NCBI GenBank assembly: GCA_963789165.1 | Contig: CAWBJP010000012.1 | Span: forward strand, 124,001 to 188,000 | Length of the DNA: 64,000 bases | DNA from: CAWBJP01 sp963789165 | GTDB lineage: Bacteria; Actinomycetota; Acidimicrobiia; IMCC26256; BP-133 | Reading direction: 5' to 3' | Shown: one piece after another, positions 1 through 8,646 of the stretch | Numbering within the stretch: position 1 is the first letter of the stretch | Layout of the letters: the number at the start of each line of letters is the position of its first letter | Translations under genes and position numbers: made by a program | The notes under the pieces: model-generated | Seen by the model: the letters and a program-made list of their open reading frames with translations, nothing else | Database searches by the model: none | What the model was told of the DNA's origin: nothing

Positions 1-881
1 ACACCAACCTCGAATCGGTCCACTTGGGTCTGGGCAACTTCGCCGAGGTGGACGGCTGGAAGCAGAAAGCGCTCCGGGCGTTCGAGCGAGACTACGACCC
101 GTTCCACTACATGTTGGCCCGCATGATGTCGGCCTGGGCTCACGTCATGCGGGGCTCGTGGTCCGACGCCGTCGAGGAATGCAAGGAAGCCATGCGCGCC
201 GGTCAGGAGCACGACGATCCCGGGATCATCAGCTTGTCCGCCCTCTTCCTGTGCATCGCCTACACCGGCGAGGGACGGTACGAGGAAGCCCAGTCCAATG
301 GCGAACTCGCCGTCCTGAAGGCCCCGACCCTTGCTGAGACCGTCTGGTCGAAGTTGGTCCTCGCGAGCGTGTGGTGCCGCATGGGCCAGGCCGAACGGGC
401 CATCGAGACACTCGTGCCGCTCGGTCCGCTCTACGACGCCTCCCAGATGGCCATCGGCCAGATCCTCTATGCCTGTTACCTCGGGGAGGCCTACTGCCGG
501 ACCGGTCGTCTGAAAGAAGCCGCCGAAACGCTCGAAGGAGCGATCGAGCACACTGAGCGGATCGGGTGGCCGTACTGCCTCGGTTACGCCCTGCGTCTCC
601 GTGCCGAGGTCGTCCGGAAGGCCGACTCCAGCGAGCAAGGGCGTCTGCGTGCGTCGGAATACTTCGAGCGGGCCATGGGCGTGCTTGCCGAGATCGGAGC
701 GGAGAACGAGCTTGCCCTTGCCCAGTGCGGCTACGCCAGGTTGTGCCGCGAGAGCGGCGACAGCCACAAGGCCCGCCGGTACTACCTCACCGCGCTGGAG
801 ACGCTCGAGCGGCTCGGCTCGCTGGCCGAGCCACCGATCATTCGCAAGGCGCTCGCCGAGCTGAACGAAGTCGCCTCCTGA
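1..881 (+). CDS. TPR-repeat protein, C-terminal part (gene enters from the left edge)
   Basis: The frame is open to the window edge (in frame from base 3), so the start is missing. The visible ~290 residues are helical and fit tetratricopeptide repeats, with recurring Ala/Gly/Tyr positions such as AYTGEGRYEEAQ, CRMGQAERAIETL, CRTGRLKEAAETL and ESGDSHKARRYYLTALETL. In actinobacteria such C-terminal TPR arrays usually belong to large AAA/LuxR-type regulators or adenylate-cyclase-AAA-TPR proteins, where they mediate protein contacts. The N-terminal domains are outside the window, so the full function cannot be given. It converges on the GGDEF gene that ends at 957. Confidence 0.75.
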   Translation, partial: TNLESVHLGLGNFAEVDGWKQKALRAFERDYDPFHYMLARMMSAWAHVMRGSWSDAVEECKEAMRAGQEHDDPGIISLSALFLCIAYTGEGRYEEAQSNGELAVLKAPTLAETVWSKLVLASVWCRMGQAERAIETLVPLGPLYDASQMAIGQILYACYLGEAYCRTGRLKEAAETLEGAIEHTERIGWPYCLGYALRLRAEVVRKADSSEQGRLRASEYFERAMGVLAEIGAENELALAQCGYARLCRESGDSHKARRYYLTALETLERLGSLAEPPIIRKALAELNEVAS

Positions 882-956
882 CCCGATTGGCGCTCCCAAC
901 AAGGCGCGCGGTCAAGGATGTCGGGGAGCGCGTGACGTCCTCGGGTCGGAAGGCCC

Positions 957-2318
957 TCAGCGCAGGCGGCGCAGCGCCTTCTCGGCGTACATGGAGGCGT
1001 CGGCCCGGGCGATCAGGTCCTCGATGGAGCAGGGCCCGTGACCGTCGTAGGTCGACATCCCGATGCTCAGGGCGAGGGGCGGGAAGCAGGTCTCCCGGGC
1101 GTCGAGGGCATCACGCAACCGCTCGAGGGCAGCCTTGGCAGCCGTCCCGTCACGGGGTACGAACACGGCGAACTCGTCGCCGCCGAGGCGGGCGACCAGG
1201 TCCGCCTCCCGGAAGGTGGCGGATAGCAGATCGGCTATCTCAACCAGCGCCTGGTCGCCGGCGGCGTGGCCGTGGGTGTCGTTGATCTCTTTCATGTTGT
1301 CGAGGTCCATGTAGATGAGAAGCGCCGTCTCGCTCGCCCGCTGCGCCACCCGCAGCAGCTGCTGGCCCACGGTGACGAAGGCCCGGCGGTTGGCCAGTCC
1401 GGTGAGGTCGTCCTTGAGGGCCAGGCGGGAGAGCTCCTCCTCCACCTGCTTGGGCTCGGTGACGTCCTGGAGGAAGCCGGTGACGACGCTGGGCCGGCCG
1501 TCGCCGCTGGGGCCACCCTCACACCACATCCAGCGGCGGGCCCCGTCCGGGCGGATGAGGCGGAAGGCGAAGCCCGGCACCGTCCCGCCCCGGGCTGCTT
1601 CCCGGAACCGGTCGGTGACCAGCTCCTGGTCTTCGGGGACCACCATGGTGTGCACGGTTTCGAAGGACGTCTCGACCTCGCCCTGGGCGACGCCGAGGAT
1701 GCGGAACATCTCCGGCGACCACTCCACCGCCTCTGCGGTCAGGTCCCACTCCCAACTGCCCACGTTGGCCAGCGCCTGGGAGCGGTGCAGTAGTGCGGAG
1801 CTGCGCTGGATGTCCCGCTCGGCCCGGCGCATGCGCCCGACCGTGCGGGCGATCGTCTCCGCCACCAGAACGCACACCGGGACGGCCACGGTGACCGACG
1901 AGAGGGCGCCGTCGGGGGCGCCGTCTGAGACGAGCCCTGGGATCATGTAGGCCATGGTGGCCAGGGGGGCGAGGAGAAACGACGTGCGGGGCGGGTGGTG
2001 GAGGCCGACCCACATGAAGATGAGGATGAAGAACGGGGCGTAGCTGTAGGCGCTCACGCCGCCGCGCTGGTTGGCCACGGCGATGACGGCGAAGGCGAGC
2101 GGTGTGATGGCCAGGCTGGACCGGGCCGGCCAGCGCTCCCAGGGCAGCAGGGCGAGGCCGGCGCCCAGGGCGATGCACGCGGCGCCCACCCCATGGAGGA
2201 ACGCCTCGTCCAGATAGGCGCTGCCGGGAACGAAATTGTTCAGGATGGTGAGGAGTCCGGCCGCGGCGAACAGGAGTCCGGCCTGGCGGCCCGCGCTCCG
2301 CGCTGTGTTCTGCTCCAC
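957..2318 (-). CDS. Membrane PAS-GGDEF diguanylate cyclase
   Basis: Probably makes cyclic di-GMP from two GTP. The 453-residue protein has about five hydrophobic segments in residues 15-150, then a short coiled linker, a PAS domain (about 180-300, with NVGSWEWDL and the PAC-like TGFLQDVTEPKQ) and a GGDEF domain (about 310-450). The catalytic motif LGGDEF is intact. An RxxD inhibitory site (READ) lies five residues before it, so product feedback inhibition is expected. DDLTGLANRRAF marks the domain start. The membrane region is not a recognised MHYT or MASE1 domain. The ATG at 2318 opens directly into the first membrane segment. A second c-di-GMP gene lies at 10.9-13.1 kb. Confidence 0.9.
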   Translation of the reverse strand: MEQNTARSAGRQAGLLFAAAGLLTILNNFVPGSAYLDEAFLHGVGAACIALGAGLALLPWERWPARSSLAITPLAFAVIAVANQRGGVSAYSYAPFFILIFMWVGLHHPPRTSFLLAPLATMAYMIPGLVSDGAPDGALSSVTVAVPVCVLVAETIARTVGRMRRAERDIQRSSALLHRSQALANVGSWEWDLTAEAVEWSPEMFRILGVAQGEVETSFETVHTMVVPEDQELVTDRFREAARGGTVPGFAFRLIRPDGARRWMWCEGGPSGDGRPSVVTGFLQDVTEPKQVEEELSRLALKDDLTGLANRRAFVTVGQQLLRVAQRASETALLIYMDLDNMKEINDTHGHAAGDQALVEIADLLSATFREADLVARLGGDEFAVFVPRDGTAAKAALERLRDALDARETCFPPLALSIGMSTYDGHGPCSIEDLIARADASMYAEKALRRLR

Positions 2319-2623
2319 ACGCGTGATGTCGGCTCGTCCGTCACTGATCTGAAGCTAAATGTCCGAGTTGTGTCCCTGGCCCGTCCGAACCTTAAGCAGA
2401 CCTCAGGAACGGGCCCTCGAAGCGGGACGAAGTGCCCGAAACTGCCGCGCCGGTGGTGGGCCGGCGCCGGTGGTGGGAATGGTCGGCGGCAAGAGCAGGG
2501 GTCCGGCGGGTGCCCCAACCGGCCGCCCATCCGGCCGTGTCCCGCCGGGCCCCTGCCCTGCTGGGGACGGTCGTTGCCAGGGCGGCTGCCCCCCGGCGCC
2601 GGCGGCGTCGGCATACTGGCGCC

Positions 2624-3091
2624 ATGACGACCTGGCGGCAGTTCTCGGAGGAGGCGCCGGAGCTGGCCGGCGCCGTGCGGGCCCGGTTCGAGGCGACCAA
2701 ACACCATGTGCTGGCCACCCTGCGGCGCGACGGCTCGCCCCGGGTCAGCGGCACCGAGGTCGCCTTCCACGGGGACGACCTGACCATGGGCTCGATGTGG
2801 GAGGGGATCAAAGCTCGGGACCTCCAGCGCGACGGCCGCTTCGCCCTCCACGCCAACCCCGCCGACGAATCGATGGCGGGCGGCGACGCCAAGCTCTCGG
2901 GCGTGGCCGTCGAGATGGACGAGGACGGGAAGCGGGCCTACGCGGAGCACGCCAATCCCCCTGAGCCCTACCACCTCTTCCGCCTCGACCTCCACGAGGT
3001 GGTGCTCACCTCGCTTCACCCGGAGGGGGACCGCCTGGTCATCGAGACCTGGCGGCCGGGTCAACCCCTCCAGCGCATCGAGCGCCGCTAA
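2624..3091 (+). CDS. Pyridoxamine 5'-phosphate oxidase-family flavin/F420-binding protein
   Basis: 155-residue split beta-barrel protein of the PPOX superfamily. The N-terminal half has the family pattern: a helix, then HHVLATLRRDGSPRVSGTEV, then a strand carrying MGSMWEGIKARDL and an RFALHANP segment. In actinobacteria these small proteins bind FMN or F420 and reduce unknown substrates. The substrate cannot be told from sequence. I chose the ATG at 2624 because the frame upstream is low-complexity and the family begins at this point (MTTWRQF). It ends in a strong hairpin shared with the convergent ABC-F gene. Confidence 0.8.
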   Translation: MTTWRQFSEEAPELAGAVRARFEATKHHVLATLRRDGSPRVSGTEVAFHGDDLTMGSMWEGIKARDLQRDGRFALHANPADESMAGGDAKLSGVAVEMDEDGKRAYAEHANPPEPYHLFRLDLHEVVLTSLHPEGDRLVIETWRPGQPLQRIERR

Positions 3092-3100
3092 TCGTTCGTC

Positions 3101-3149
3101 GAGGTGGGCGCGATGCGGGCCCTTGGAGGGCTCCGAGCGCGCCCACCTC
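3101..3149. terminator. Bidirectional terminator-like hairpin
   Basis: Perfect 12-bp inverted repeat GAGGTGGGCGCG (3101-3112) / CGCGCCCACCTC (3138-3149), with a GC-rich loop that can itself fold. It sits between the convergent stop codons of the PPOX-family gene (3091) and the ABC-F gene (3155). There is no U-tract, as is usual in high-GC actinobacteria. Confidence 0.7.
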
Positions 3150-3154
3150 TCGAG

Positions 3155-4933
3155 CTAGCTGCCCAGCTCCTCGGCCAGGGCCAACCAGCGTTCCTCGGCC
3201 TCGGCCAGGCGGGTCTCGGCCGAGGCCAGGGCGTGGGCCATCTCGGTCAGGGCCACATGATCGCCCGCCACCCGGCCGAGTTCGCCCTGGAGGCGGCTGC
3301 GCTCCTCGGCGGCGGCCGACAGCTCCCGCTCGGCCTGGTCCAGCAGCCGGCGCAGGGTGCTGGGAGAGCGGGGTTTCCGGCCGGTGCCCGCCGCCGGTGC
3401 CGGCACCGGCGGGGCGGCCGTTCGGGAGGCTCCGCCGGGCGCCGCCGACGGCGTGGTGTCCCGCACCCCGGCCGTCCGCCGCGCCGCCTCGTAGGCGGCG
3501 TAGCCGCCCGGGGGGCGGCGGGCGTTCCCCCGACCGTCGAGGACGATCACGTCCTCCACCGTGCGCTCCAGGAAGGCCCGGTCGTGGCTGACCGCCACCA
3601 GGCACCCCGGCCAGTTCTCCAGGTGGTCCTCCAGGGCCCGGAGGGTGTCCAGGTCGAGGTCGTTGGTGGGCTCGTCGAGGAGCACGACGTTGGGCAGCCC
3701 GGTCAGCACCAGGAGCAACTGGAGCCGGCGGCGCTCGCCCCCCGAGAGGGTGCCGATGGGAGCCCACTGGGCGTCGTCGTCGAACCAGAACTGTTCCATC
3801 AGCCGGACCTGGTCCCAGCTCGGCTGACCGGCTTTCCCCGCCACCGCCTCCCGCACCCGTTGGGCGAGGTCGAGGTCGGCGCCCCGCTGGTCGAAGTAGC
3901 CCAGCCGCACTGTCGGACCGACGTCGATCGTGCCCTCCGCCGGGACCCGCCGGCCCGCGATCACGTCGAGCAGGGTGGACTTCCCCGAGCCGTTGGGGCC
4001 GACGATCCCCAGCCGGCCGACGGGGTCGAGGTCGAGGTCGAGGCCCTGGAACAACCAGGCGCCGTCGTCGAAGCGGTGGCCCACACCTCCGAGCTGGACG
4101 ACCTTGTTGCCGAGCCGGGGGGTCACCAGGCCCTGGCCGGCGGCGCCCAGCTCCAGGTCCCCGGCCCGGTCGGCCGCCGGGCCCCGGCCCTCGACGATGG
4201 CGGTGGCGGCGGCGATGCGGGCCTTGGGCTTGCTGGTTCGGGCCGGCGCCCCCCGCCGGAGCCAGGCCAGCTCGCTCCGGGCCAGGTTGCGCCGCACCAC
4301 CTCGGCGGTGGCCTCCCGGTCGGCCCGTTCAGCCCGGGCCGCGAGATAGCCGGCGTAGCCCGTGTCGTGGACGTAGCCGCGGCCGCGGTCGAGTTCCAGC
4401 ATGCGGGTGGTCACCCGGTCGAGGACGTGGCGGTCGTGGGTGACGAGGACCAGGCCGCCCCGGAAGCGGGCCAGGCGGTCCTCCAGCCAGGCGATGGCGT
4501 CGACGTCGAGGTGGTTGGTGGGCTCGTCCAGCACGAGGAGATCGACCTCGGTGACGAGCAGGCGGGCCAGGGCGGTGCGCTTGGCCTGCCCGCCGGAGAG
4601 GGTGGCCACGTCGGCGCCGGCCAGGGCGCCCATCCCGAGGCGCTCGAGGATGGCCGCGGCCTCCCAACCGGGCCCGACCACAGCTCCGACGCTGCCGGCC
4701 GGGAGCACCGGGTCCTGCGGGAGCAAGCCGATGCGGACCCCCCGTCCCCGGCGGACCACTCCCGACTCCGGCGGCGCCTCCCCGGCCAGGACCCGCAGTA
4801 GGGTCGACTTCCCCGAGCCGTTCCGCCCCACCACCCCGAGCCGGTCCCCGGCGCGTACGGTGAGGGACAGGTCCTCGAACAGGGGCCGGTCAGGCCGTCG
4901 GGTCGTCACCCGCTCCAGGTCCACGAGGATCAC
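3155..4933 (-). CDS. ABC-F family ATPase (Uup/EttA-like, ribosome-associated type)
   Basis: 592-residue soluble protein with two ABC cassettes and no membrane segment, the ABC-F layout. Walker A motifs are GRNGSGKST (about residue 36) and GPNGSGKST (about 316). Signatures are LSGGQAKR and LSGGERRR, with Walker B LLVLDEPTNHLD and VVLLDEPTNDLD. A basic linker lies between the domains and a C-terminal coiled coil (about 515-592) follows a Pro/Ala-rich stretch, as in Uup. Family members act on the ribosome to relieve stalls, and some give antibiotic protection. The subclass cannot be fixed here. It is divergent from the DinB-like gene, with 39 bp between start codons. Confidence 0.92.
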   Translation of the reverse strand: MILVDLERVTTRRPDRPLFEDLSLTVRAGDRLGVVGRNGSGKSTLLRVLAGEAPPESGVVRRGRGVRIGLLPQDPVLPAGSVGAVVGPGWEAAAILERLGMGALAGADVATLSGGQAKRTALARLLVTEVDLLVLDEPTNHLDVDAIAWLEDRLARFRGGLVLVTHDRHVLDRVTTRMLELDRGRGYVHDTGYAGYLAARAERADREATAEVVRRNLARSELAWLRRGAPARTSKPKARIAAATAIVEGRGPAADRAGDLELGAAGQGLVTPRLGNKVVQLGGVGHRFDDGAWLFQGLDLDLDPVGRLGIVGPNGSGKSTLLDVIAGRRVPAEGTIDVGPTVRLGYFDQRGADLDLAQRVREAVAGKAGQPSWDQVRLMEQFWFDDDAQWAPIGTLSGGERRRLQLLLVLTGLPNVVLLDEPTNDLDLDTLRALEDHLENWPGCLVAVSHDRAFLERTVEDVIVLDGRGNARRPPGGYAAYEAARRTAGVRDTTPSAAPGGASRTAAPPVPAPAAGTGRKPRSPSTLRRLLDQAERELSAAAEERSRLQGELGRVAGDHVALTEMAHALASAETRLAEAEERWLALAEELGS

Positions 4934-4972
4934 GACCGAGCAGCGTAAAGGTCACCAGAGGAAGGAGTTTCT

Positions 4973-5671
4973 GTGGTCGACGAAACCGAACTCGAGGGAC
5001 TGGATCCCTTCGACCTCCTCGACGCCGAGAGTGCCCGGGTGGAGCGCCACTTCACCGGCGCCGTGGACTGGTCCCGACCCAGCGGCTGTGCCGGGTGGTC
5101 GACCCGGGACATGCTCTCCCACCTCGCCGGGGTCGAGGTCTACAACCGGGCCTGCGTGGACGACGACATGGCGGGGTTGTTCGCCCGGGCCGCCGAGCAC
5201 GGCGTCACCGACGTGCACTCCTTCAACGACTGGCAGATCCGCGAGCACACCGCCCGGGACACCAAAGAGGTCCTCGACGAGTGGGCGGCGGCCAACGAGG
5301 CCTTCCGGGCCGAGGTGAGGAGCCGGGGCCGGAACGGCTCCATGGCCACCAGCATCGGGCCCTACCCAGTCGGCCTCCAGACCTTCCACATGGCCATGGA
5401 GTACGCCACCCACGCCGACGATGTCGGGGCCGAGGTCGACGACGCCGAGCGGTCCGCCCGGGACGAGTGGCGGGCCCGGTTCGCCCGCTTCGCTCTCGCC
5501 GAGCAGAACAAGCCGGTGGAGGTCGACGCCGCCGGGGGCCGCAACGTCGTGCGGTCGGGCGTCGAGCAGGCCGAGCTGAGCGACGCCGAGCTGGTGCAGG
5601 CGTCCCAAGGGCGCCTGCCCGGCGACCACCCGCTGAGCCCCCCGCTCCGGGAGGCGCTCAATACCGTCTGA
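4973..5671 (+). CDS. DinB/maleylpyruvate isomerase N-domain family enzyme (TIGR03083-like)
   Basis: 232-residue protein of the mycothiol-dependent, metal-binding DinB group. The three expected metal-ligand histidines are present: MLSHLAGVE in helix 2, then FHMAMEYATHADDVG in helix 4. The four-helix pattern and the 'W..P....GW.TRDMLSHL' segment (WSRPSGCAGWSTRDML) are diagnostic. These enzymes use mycothiol, the actinobacterial thiol, for conjugation or isomerisation; the substrate is unknown. The GTG start at 4973 is supported by GGAAGGAG six bases upstream. Confidence 0.85.
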   Translation: MVDETELEGLDPFDLLDAESARVERHFTGAVDWSRPSGCAGWSTRDMLSHLAGVEVYNRACVDDDMAGLFARAAEHGVTDVHSFNDWQIREHTARDTKEVLDEWAAANEAFRAEVRSRGRNGSMATSIGPYPVGLQTFHMAMEYATHADDVGAEVDDAERSARDEWRARFARFALAEQNKPVEVDAAGGRNVVRSGVEQAELSDAELVQASQGRLPGDHPLSPPLREALNTV

Positions 5672-5677
5672 AGCGGC

Positions 5678-7180
5678 TTACGGCCTGGTGGTCGTGGTCG
5701 TGGAGCGGGGTCTCCTCGTGGTGGTCGTGGTGGACCGGGGCCTCGTGGTCGTCGTCGTCGGCCGCAGCGTGGTGGTGGTCGTGGTGGTGGTCGGCGGAAT
5801 CATGACCAGGTCGAGGACGGCCGGCCCGGCGGGCAGGCCCAGCCGCATGCGGGAGCCGAGGTCGACGGCGTCGCCGAAGGGCGTCACCGCCCCGTCGGCC
5901 GTGGCCACCCAGTAGCCGCGGCCCGTGGCGCTGGCCACCACGCGGGCCGCGGGCGATATCGAGGAGCACAGCCCGCTGCCCGGCAGGGAGCCGAAGTATC
6001 CGGCGTCGCCGAAGGTGAAGATGCCGCCGTCGCGGGCGACGAGCCAGTAGCCGTTGCCGGTGGGGGTGGGGGCCATGCCCACGATGGGTTGGTTGAGGGC
6101 GACGCCGCCGGTGGACCCGAAGAACGTGGCGTCGCCGAAGGTGAAGATGCCGCCGTCGCGGGCGACGAGCCAGTAGCCGTCGCCGGTGGGGGTGGGGGCC
6201 ATGCCCACGATGGGTTGGTTGAGGGCGACGCCGCCGGTGGACCCGAAGAACGTGGCGTCGCCGAAGGTGAAGATGCCGCCGTCGCGGGCGACGAGCCAGT
6301 AGCCGTCGCCGGTGGGGGTGGGGGCCATGCCCACGATGGGTTGGTTGAGGGCGACGCCGCCGGTGGACCCGAAGAACGTGGCGTCGCCGAAGCTGAAGAT
6401 GCCGCCGTCGGCGGCCGCGAACCAGTAGCCGGAGCCCCCGGGGACCGGGGCCATGGCCACCGCCGGCTGGTTGAGGATCCGGTCTCCGGTTGAGCCGTGG
6501 AAGGGCGCCTCACCGAAGGAGAACACGCCGCCGTCGGCGCCGAGCAACCAGTAGCCCGCCGCCGAATCGGGGTCGGGCCGCCGGGGCGGGTTGGTGTCGA
6601 AGGCGCAATGGTCCCCGTAGCGGAACCCCTGGGCGATCCGCAGGCTGGGATACGGGTTCACCGCGGTGCCGTCGGGTTGGCGGATCTCGAAGTGGAGGTG
6701 GGAGCTCGTCCCCTCGGCGTTGCCGCTGTCGCCGGCGAAGGCCACCACCTGACCGGCCGTCACCCGAGCGCCCACCTCGATGCCGGCGGCGAATGCGTGC
6801 GCGAGAGGGTTGGCGCCGTCGTCGGTGCCCGGGGTGTCGTTGTTGATGTGGATGTAGCGGTATTCCCAGCCGTCGTCGTCGCGCAGCGTCAGCATGTTGC
6901 CCTCATTGGCGCCGTCGTCGATGTTGACCCGGCGCACGCGGGCGTCGGCCGCGGCCAGCAGCGGCCTGAGCTTGGGCACCATCAGGTCGTTGCCCTCGTG
7001 GGTGCGTCCCCCCGAGCGGGGGTCGCCGAAATCGTCCGAATAGCTGAAGCTACCCTGGACGGGGAGGACGATCTTCCGGATCACGACGTCGACGGGGTCA
7101 GCCCCGTGGGCGGGCAGCAGGTTGCCGGTCACCAGGGCCGTGAGGCAGGCGGCCAGGACGAAGCGGTTCGATCGGGCCAT
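5678..7180 (-). CDS. Secreted M23 peptidase with 42-residue tandem repeats and a Thr-rich tail
   Basis: 500 residues. An N-terminal signal peptide (about 1-26) is followed by a LytM/M23 peptidase domain (about 40-175) with both zinc motifs, HEGND (H61/D65) and SHLHFEIR (HxH). It should cleave peptidoglycan peptide bridges or serve as a regulatory LytM domain. Residues about 205-440 hold GYW...DGG.F.FGDA..FGS repeats of 42 residues, probably beta-propeller or Kelch-like blades. The C-terminus is almost pure Thr/Pro/Arg with TTTTT runs, which suggests a cell-wall-spanning or glycosylated tail. The repeat family recurs in the protein at 22.4-24.3 kb. The tail codons (5680-5800) are low-complexity. 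Confidence 0.85.
   Translation of the reverse strand: MARSNRFVLAACLTALVTGNLLPAHGADPVDVVIRKIVLPVQGSFSYSDDFGDPRSGGRTHEGNDLMVPKLRPLLAAADARVRRVNIDDGANEGNMLTLRDDDGWEYRYIHINNDTPGTDDGANPLAHAFAAGIEVGARVTAGQVVAFAGDSGNAEGTSSHLHFEIRQPDGTAVNPYPSLRIAQGFRYGDHCAFDTNPPRRPDPDSAAGYWLLGADGGVFSFGEAPFHGSTGDRILNQPAVAMAPVPGGSGYWFAAADGGIFSFGDATFFGSTGGVALNQPIVGMAPTPTGDGYWLVARDGGIFTFGDATFFGSTGGVALNQPIVGMAPTPTGDGYWLVARDGGIFTFGDATFFGSTGGVALNQPIVGMAPTPTGNGYWLVARDGGIFTFGDAGYFGSLPGSGLCSSISPAARVVASATGRGYWVATADGAVTPFGDAVDLGSRMRLGLPAGPAVLDLVMIPPTTTTTTTTLRPTTTTTRPRSTTTTTRRPRSTTTTTRP
5995..6420 (-). repeat. 126-bp tandem coding repeats
   Basis: At least three nearly identical 126-bp units, in register at about 6121, 6247 and 6373, with a further diverged copy at each side. 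Each unit encodes one 42-residue GYWLVARDGGIFTFGDATFF-type repeat. The near identity at DNA level points to recent amplification or conversion inside the M23 gene. Such repeats also make copy number assembly-sensitive. Confidence 0.9.
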
Positions 7181-7291
7181 GTTGAGGTCCGCATCGGCGC
7201 TCGGGAAGGGGTGCCTTCAACCCAGCGCCGTACCATTGCCCCAACTGCGCCGCATTCCCTTCCAGCGGATGCCAGAACAGGAGGGGTTCCT

Positions 7292-7795
7292 TTGGCTGCC
7301 CTTGAGGTTCCGGGCCTGACCGAGCAGGTCGTCCACGAGCACCGGGTCATCGACGGGCTCCTCGCCGCCCTCGGCACCGACCGCGAGGATCGCTTCCCTC
7401 TGGCCCACCGGCTGGTGGATGAGGTCGCATCCCATATCTCGGCGGTCAGCCAGGTGCTCTTGCCGGCCCTGCGGGACATCGTCCCGGGCGGAGGGGACAT
7501 GGCCAACGAAGCCCAGAAGGTCTTCGGTGAGATGGGAGTGTCCCTCTTCGCCCTGGAGCAGGGCCACCCGGGCGACGATGCCTTCGAGGCGGCCATCGCC
7601 GCGGTGGGTGAGGCCCTGCACCGGCACGTACCGGCGGAGGAGAACCAGCACCTCCCCGCCCTGGCCGGCGTCATCGGCGACGAGGCCATGGCCGAGATGG
7701 GCCGCGTCTACGCCCAGGTGAAGGAGAACACCCTCGGCGGCCTGCAGGCCATGCCTGCTACCGACCGCAACCCGACCTTCCGTATCGGCCCGTAG
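7292..7795 (+). CDS. Hemerythrin-like (HHE) domain protein
   Basis: 167-residue helical protein. Histidines and carboxylates sit where hemerythrin cation-binding domains place them: VVHEHRVID near the N-terminus (H15, H17), EVASHISAV, then LHRHVPAEENQHLPAL. Such proteins bind a diiron centre or sense oxygen, iron or nitric oxide. Bacterial roles vary, so a precise role is not claimed. I chose the TTG at 7292 because GGAGGGG lies five bases upstream and the HHE domain begins right after it; the frame further upstream is antisense to the peptidase gene. Confidence 0.75.
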   Translation: MAALEVPGLTEQVVHEHRVIDGLLAALGTDREDRFPLAHRLVDEVASHISAVSQVLLPALRDIVPGGGDMANEAQKVFGEMGVSLFALEQGHPGDDAFEAAIAAVGEALHRHVPAEENQHLPALAGVIGDEAMAEMGRVYAQVKENTLGGLQAMPATDRNPTFRIGP

Positions 7796-8200
7796 CCGAA
7801 CCGCGCCGGGCTCACGGCCACCTCCACAACGAGCGGCGGGTGGCGCGGGATCCAAAAGGCGCATTGAAGGGGACGGGGGGTTGGCCGAGCGACGTGGCGC
7901 GGCTCCAGTAGCGCCTTGGTCGCCCCAACCGGCGCTGTTCACCGCCTGTATCCGGCGGTGAGACACGCCGGTTCGTTGGTAAGCGGTGTGCTCCTCCAAC
8001 CGGCGCTGTTCACCGCCTGTATCCGGCGGTGAGACACGCCGGTTCGTTGGTAAGCGGTGTGCTCCTCCAACCGGCGCTGCTCAGTCCCTGTATCCGGGCT
8101 TCAGCAGCGCCGGTTGAAGCTCGCCCCGATGCCCGGCCTCCCCCGGCCCCCTTCATTGCGGCTTTGACGTTTCGGAGCGTCGAACCGGCGCGGCGGAGGA
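7796..8200. other. 405-bp gene-free region between convergent genes
   Basis: I see no credible coding frame here. The region holds the two-and-a-half-copy 71-bp hairpin repeat at 7925-8120 (separate entry). Bases 7796-7924 hold only GC-rich sequence with weak dyads. Confidence 0.6.
7925..8120. repeat. Tandem 71-bp hairpin repeats with constant TGTATCC loop
   Basis: Two identical 71-bp units (7925-7995, 7996-8066) are followed by a diverged third (from 8067). Units 1 and 2 fold as AACCGGCG + TGT + TCACCGCC, loop TGTATCC, then GGCGGTGA + ACA + CGCCGGTT: a 19-bp stem with one bulged base on each side. Unit 3 keeps the loop and the outer arms but has a different, still self-complementary stem (AACCGGCGCTGCT / AGCAGCGCCGGTT). 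The spacer between hairpins is about 22 bp. Role unknown; it may serve as a bidirectional terminator for the flanking convergent genes. Confidence 0.85.
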
Positions 8201-8632
8201 CTACACCAGCTGGCGCACCCAGTCCGGGGTCCGCACCGGGCGGCCCTGGCTGTCGGTGACGGCGTGGACGGTCACGGCGGTGGCCCGGGCCTGACCGTCG
8301 ACGGTGAGCAGGTACCCCATCTGGAAGGTCGCCGGTCCCGATGTCGCCACCACCACGTGGACCTCGACCAGCTCGTCGAAGCGCAGGGGCCGCAGGTAGC
8401 TGACGTACACCTCGATGACAGGGAAGTCGTTGCCCGCGGCCCGCACCTCGTCGTAGCCATGGCCGATGGCCCGCAGGTACTCGACCCGGGTCGCCTCCAT
8501 GTAGATCAGGTAGGAGGCATGGTGCGCCACCGCCATGGCGTCCGTCTCCGCGAAGCGCACGCGGAGCTGGTGCGCGTAGCGGTAGGCCGCCGGATCGAGA
8601 GGCGCAGCGAAGGTCACCCTCACCGCGGGCAC
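8201..8632 (-). CDS. Acyl-CoA thioesterase, 4HBT hot-dog fold (YbgC-like)
   Basis: 143 residues, the usual size for a 4-hydroxybenzoyl-CoA-thioesterase-type hot-dog protein. The N-terminal segment RVRFAETDAMAVAHHASYL matches the family pattern of a catalytic Asp followed by a small turn and a His/Asn-rich helix, and the helix continues YMEATRVEYLR. It likely hydrolyses acyl-CoA thioesters; chain preference is unknown. It is divergent from the small membrane-protein pair at 8647, with only 14 bp between start codons, so the promoters overlap. Confidence 0.85.
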   Translation of the reverse strand: MPAVRVTFAAPLDPAAYRYAHQLRVRFAETDAMAVAHHASYLIYMEATRVEYLRAIGHGYDEVRAAGNDFPVIEVYVSYLRPLRFDELVEVHVVVATSGPATFQMGYLLTVDGQARATAVTVHAVTDSQGRPVRTPDWVRQLV

Positions 8633-8646
8633 GCTACCGTGGAACT

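Noticed and set aside
7925..8120. CRISPR array or integron attC sites
   Set aside because: Units are 71 bp with constant, not variable, spacers and no cas genes. The hairpins resemble attC folds but do not match the RYYYAAC/GTTRRRY core at the outer positions, and no integrase or cassette genes are present.
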